Positions 23,665-26,851 of a stretch of DNA of 26,851 bases are shown piece after piece. The position numbers and the translations under genes are program-made. Every line of letters begins with the position of its first letter. Positions within the stretch are counted from its first letter, which is position 1. The stretch is taken from positions 1 to 26,851 of the forward strand of contig JBAVQS010000011.1 in assembly GCA_049694275.1 (NCBI GenBank), in the 5' to 3' direction. The DNA is from JBAVQS01 sp049694275. GTDB taxonomy: Bacteria; Chloroflexota; Anaerolineae; UBA4142; SHND01. Under the pieces are notes generated by a model, which worked only from the letters and a program-made list of their open reading frames with translations, was not told the origin of the DNA and did no database searches.

Positions 23665-26600
23665 TTAAATCGGGCGACGGGCCAGAGCGGACAGGGCCTG
23701 GTGCTCGGGCACATTCTCCAAAAAGGACCTGCGCCATTCGGCATTGGTGATCTTGTCGGCATAGCGCATCAATTCGCGCTCGCCCGCGGCGATCGCCTCG
23801 CGCGCGAGAATGCCCAGGTCTTTTCCGTTTACGGTCACTGCGCCGGCAGCCTGATCAGCGCTCGCGCCGGGAGGAGCGGTCAAGGGGCCGGCCAGGGCGA
23901 TGAAAACATCCGCGCAGGTCTGAAAAGCCCAGATGGGCGCATCCATTCCATCCGCCCCGTGCTCGCAGAGAAAAGTCCAGAGCGCGGTCGCCTGCTCCAG
24001 CGACTGCGCGGGTTGCCCCTGCAACGTCAGGCTGCGTGCGAGACCCGCCACCGCGTCGTGCTCGAGACTGTGCGCCCCGAGCCCGGCAAATAGCTCCGCC
24101 GCTTGCCGGTATCTTGCAATCGCTGCCGCCGGATTGCCGGACTGCTCCGTCTCGTAGGCGAGATAAAGCAGACTGGTGGCCCGCGCCGATGTGTCGCCGA
24201 CCGCCTCGAATTCGCGAACCGATTCATCCAGGAGCGCGCGCGCGCGGCGCCCATCGCCGCTGCGCCAATAGACCAGCCCAAGATTCTGTTGACTGTAGGC
24301 GCGCTGGCGGCGCGAGCCAATGGCTTCATTCAGGCGCAGCGCCTGCTCCAACCGCGCCCGCGCCTGCCGGTACAGGCCCAACTGGGTATCGACATAGCCC
24401 AGGTTGCTCAATACCAGCGCCTCTTGATAGCGATCACCCAGTTTATTCCACAGCGCCGCGGCCTCCTCATAGACCTGCGCCAACTGCGCCCAATCACCCG
24501 AATAGCCGGCGCGCAGCGCGACAAAAGTCAATACCTGCGCCAGGGTCGCATCGTCGCCCAGGGCACGCGCCCGGGCCAGCGCTTCCAGTTCGCCCGCACG
24601 CGCGGCCTGGATGTTTCCCAATCGCGCAAGCACACCCACCTTTTGCGCCAGGATGCGCACCTCGAGCGCCAGGACGCCAGCCCGTTGCGCAAAGGTCAGC
24701 GCCTCGTCAATCACATCCAGTTCTCCCCGATAGTCCGCCGTGCGGTCCAGATAGATGCTCTGGCGCACGAGGGCCTGAGCCAGGCGCAGGTCATCGCCGA
24801 GTTCACGGGCAAGCGCCACCAGCGCGACCACATCGGCCTGTGCGTCTCGTTCCCCGAGGACTGCGCGCGCCTGTTCTCTTCCCAGGAGCGCCTGCCAGCG
24901 TCGTTCCCGGTCCGCGGGCTCGAGCAATTCCAGCACATGGCTGTAGAACTGTTTTGCTTCGCGCATCGCGCCCTGCGCCTGTGCGCGCTCGCCCGCGCGC
25001 AGATACCAGTTCACCGCCGCGCTCGTCTCACCCGCCCGTTCGGCATGCTCTCCCAATAGGCCCGCGAACTCGTCCAACCGGCCGGCTTGGCGCGCCTGCT
25101 CCTCCAGCCAATCTCCGGCGGCGCGGTGCAGACGCGCACGCTCACGCTTTAACAGGCTCTCGTAGGTCACATCCCGCAAGAGCGCGTGCCGAAAAGCCCA
25201 CTCCTGCTCGCCCTCCAGGCGTGACTCGGCGTGGCGCTCGACAAAACCGCGCGGCTGCAGCGCGTCGAGAATCGCACGCGGCTGGCGCATACCCAACGTC
25301 TCGATTCCTCCTTCCCAAAAATTTCGTCCAAAGACCGCCGCGCGTTGTAACCCCGCGTGCTCGTCCGGCGAGAGCAAACTCAGGCGGGTCAGAAGCAGGT
25401 GCTGCAGGGTTGTCGGAAGGGGAGATTCTTCCAGCCGCGCGGGGACAAACCGCCACGGCTCGCGGCTCACATCGACAATGCCGCGATCGATGAACCAGTT
25501 GACCAACTCTTCGGCGTAATAGGGCACCCCTTCCGAGCGCTCGATCAACATCTGCACCACTTGCGGCGGCACGTCCTGGACCGCGCCCAAAAGCTCTTGC
25601 GCCAGTTCGCGTGTCGCCGGCTCGTCCAGCGGCGCGAGATCGACCTGCATATAGCGAGGGTCGTCGCGCAGGGCTGCGGGGGGATTCCACTCGGGGCGGG
25701 CCGTCGCAATGACAAAAACGCCGTGCGGAGCCGGCCGGCGCTCGGCCTGTCCCTCGGCCAGCACAACTTGCTGCAAATATTCCCATGAAGCGGCGTCCGC
25801 CCAATGCAGGTCCTCGACCAGAATGACGAGCGGGCCCTGTTCGATGATCCGGGTGAGCAGCTCGCGGCTGACCACAAAAGCGCGCCCCTGAAGCTGCATC
25901 GGGTCGGCGCGCATCGCCCCGATATAGGGACTGTTTTCGAAGGGGAGACCGGCAAGCAGCCCCAAAACGTGCGCGGGCTCAATTTCATCCGTCTGGGCCA
26001 ATTCCTGAAAGCCTTTGACCCATTTCGCTTCGGCCTGGGCGAGCGGCGCATCCTCGGCAATCTGAAAACGGTCGAACCACGTCCGGCGAACGAGCGCGAA
26101 CGGCCGGCCGGCATCGCCCTGATAGGCGCGAGCGCGCAAGAGACGAAAAGACTCGACGCGCAGCTCAAGCCATTCGCCGATCTCTTCCAGCAGCCGGCTC
26201 TTGCCCACCCCCGGCTCGCCGATCAGCTGCGCCCAAACCATCCGGGTCTGCGCGTGCGCGATCTCATAGGCTGATTGCAATCGACGGATTTCGTCCTCGC
26301 GTCCGACGGTGCGAGTGTGTATCCCGGCAACGCCGCGCGTCACCATTCGGAATGGACGCTCTCTGGCGCGCCGGACGAGGTAGGTACGAATCGGCTCGCT
26401 TTTACCCTTGACCGTGAGCGGCGGCTGCGGCGTGACGTCAAAGACGCCGCGCACCTGGCGATAGGTGTCATGCGAGATGAGAACGCCGCCGGGGGGCGCC
26501 GCCGATTGTAACCGCGCCGCCAGGTTCATGGCGTCGCCGGTCGCGGTAAACTCTTTGTGCGCGACGCCGCCGAGCTCGCCAACGACGACCAGCCCGGTAT

Positions 26601-26851
26601 GAATGCCAATCCGCAGCTCGAGTTTGGGACCGGGGGATTGGGACGTCGCGCCTGGCGCCGCCGGTCCGGTCTGTTCCCCGCCCCCCCAACTTCGGACCCT
26701 TTGAATTTCCAGCGCGGCGCGCAGGGCATTCTCCGGATCGCTCTCGCTCGCGGTTTGCGCGCCGAAAAAGGCGAGCAGCCCATCGCCCAGGTATTGCGCC
26801 ACCATCCCGCCGCGCCGCGTGATGATCTCGCTCGCCGTCGAATGCAGCCCG
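23665..26851 (-). CDS. Class III adenylate/guanylate cyclase domain + AAA ATPase + TPR signalling protein, N-terminus outside window
   Basis: About 1061 residues are visible; the reading frame continues past 26851. It opens inside a class III nucleotide cyclase domain: YLGDGLLAFFG with the second metal Asp, LRIGIHTGLVVVGELGG, and ATGDAMNLAARLQ with the Asn/Arg catalytic pair. The first metal Asp is expected just outside the window. Next is a large ATPase module with Walker A LIGEPGVGKSRLLEE and Walker B VILVEDLHWADA, then a long helical TPR region with ALVLSNLGYVDTQLGLYRQA-type repeats. The likely role is cAMP-linked or STAND-type sensing in the cytoplasm, but ligand and output are unknown. 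No terminator is evident after the stop. The histone-like gene downstream has its own promoter. Confidence 0.92.
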   Translation of the reverse strand, partial: GLHSTASEIITRRGGMVAQYLGDGLLAFFGAQTASESDPENALRAALEIQRVRSWGGGEQTGPAAPGATSQSPGPKLELRIGIHTGLVVVGELGGVAHKEFTATGDAMNLAARLQSAAPPGGVLISHDTYRQVRGVFDVTPQPPLTVKGKSEPIRTYLVRRARERPFRMVTRGVAGIHTRTVGREDEIRRLQSAYEIAHAQTRMVWAQLIGEPGVGKSRLLEEIGEWLELRVESFRLLRARAYQGDAGRPFALVRRTWFDRFQIAEDAPLAQAEAKWVKGFQELAQTDEIEPAHVLGLLAGLPFENSPYIGAMRADPMQLQGRAFVVSRELLTRIIEQGPLVILVEDLHWADAASWEYLQQVVLAEGQAERRPAPHGVFVIATARPEWNPPAALRDDPRYMQVDLAPLDEPATRELAQELLGAVQDVPPQVVQMLIERSEGVPYYAEELVNWFIDRGIVDVSREPWRFVPARLEESPLPTTLQHLLLTRLSLLSPDEHAGLQRAAVFGRNFWEGGIETLGMRQPRAILDALQPRGFVERHAESRLEGEQEWAFRHALLRDVTYESLLKRERARLHRAAGDWLEEQARQAGRLDEFAGLLGEHAERAGETSAAVNWYLRAGERAQAQGAMREAKQFYSHVLELLEPADRERRWQALLGREQARAVLGERDAQADVVALVALARELGDDLRLAQALVRQSIYLDRTADYRGELDVIDEALTFAQRAGVLALEVRILAQKVGVLARLGNIQAARAGELEALARARALGDDATLAQVLTFVALRAGYSGDWAQLAQVYEEAAALWNKLGDRYQEALVLSNLGYVDTQLGLYRQARARLEQALRLNEAIGSRRQRAYSQQNLGLVYWRSGDGRRARALLDESVREFEAVGDTSARATSLLYLAYETEQSGNPAAAIARYRQAAELFAGLGAHSLEHDAVAGLARSLTLQGQPAQSLEQATALWTFLCEHGADGMDAPIWAFQTCADVFIALAGPLTAPPGASADQAAGAVTVNGKDLGILAREAIAAGERELMRYADKITNAEWRRSFLENVPEHQALSALARRPI

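Noticed and set aside
24036..25493. A 485-codon plus-strand frame opposite the cyclase/TPR gene
   Set aside because: Extreme Pro/Arg/Ala composition and position inside a well-supported gene on the other strand.

Overview
The window is a GC-rich, densely packed bacterial chromosome segment. It has no rRNA, tRNA, CRISPR array, prophage or transposase that I can see. The gene set suggests Chloroflexota, perhaps an Anaerolineae-like lineage: a complete mreBCD-mrdA-minCDE-rodA cluster, RqcH/NFACT, a CTC-type L25, a selenium-dependent hydroxylase accessory pair, and a cyclase/AAA/TPR giant protein, together with TTG/GTG starts and canonical sigma-70 -10 boxes. The phylum call is inference from gene content and style, not from a marker comparison.

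Layout. (1) 1-2696, minus: aconitase acnA, missing its extreme C-terminus, with an in-frame palindromic repeat insertion. (2) 2697-5794, plus: a molybdenum-hydroxylase maturation unit (yqeB, then a yqeC-mocA fusion), then an overlapping histidine-phosphatase gene. (3) 5795-8071, plus: a promoter, two small single-pass membrane proteins and a GltD-like iron-sulfur flavoprotein. (4) A bidirectional terminator, then an NYN-domain protein (minus) diverging from a membrane-anchored clan GH-A glycosidase plus a solute-binding protein (plus). Four 11-bp-phased direct repeats lie between the divergent genes. (5) 11155-19417, minus: the cell-shape and division-site cluster, transcribed mreB, mreC, mreD, mrdA (PBP2), minC, minD, minE, rodA, with a promoter inside it before mrdA and a perfect hairpin between mreB and mreC. 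(6) rplY (L25, minus) diverging from rqcH (plus) over overlapping promoters. (7) A convergent SAM methyltransferase, a small disordered protein and a lysine/alanine-rich histone H1-like protein (minus). (8) 23665 to the window end, minus: a large class III cyclase/AAA/TPR signalling protein whose N-terminus is outside the window.

How the genes fit together. Region 5 joins the elongasome (MreB, MreC, MreD, PBP2, RodA) to the MinCDE division-site system in one gene order, so side-wall synthesis and septum placement are probably co-expressed. RplY (ribosome) and RqcH (rescue of stalled 50S subunits) share a divergent promoter region. YqeB and YqeC-MocA are expected to mature a selenium-dependent molybdenum hydroxylase that is not in this window.

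The most interesting leads are: the phased repeats at 9087-9136 as a likely response-regulator site; the appended C-terminal domain on PBP2; the perfect hairpin between mreB and mreC; apparent leaderless starts for rqcH and mrdA; the palindromic repeat inside acnA; and a possible AUU start for the phosphatase gene. No single clearly new multi-gene system stands out. The best candidate for undescribed biology is the GH-A glycosidase/solute-binding-protein pair behind its phased-repeat control region.
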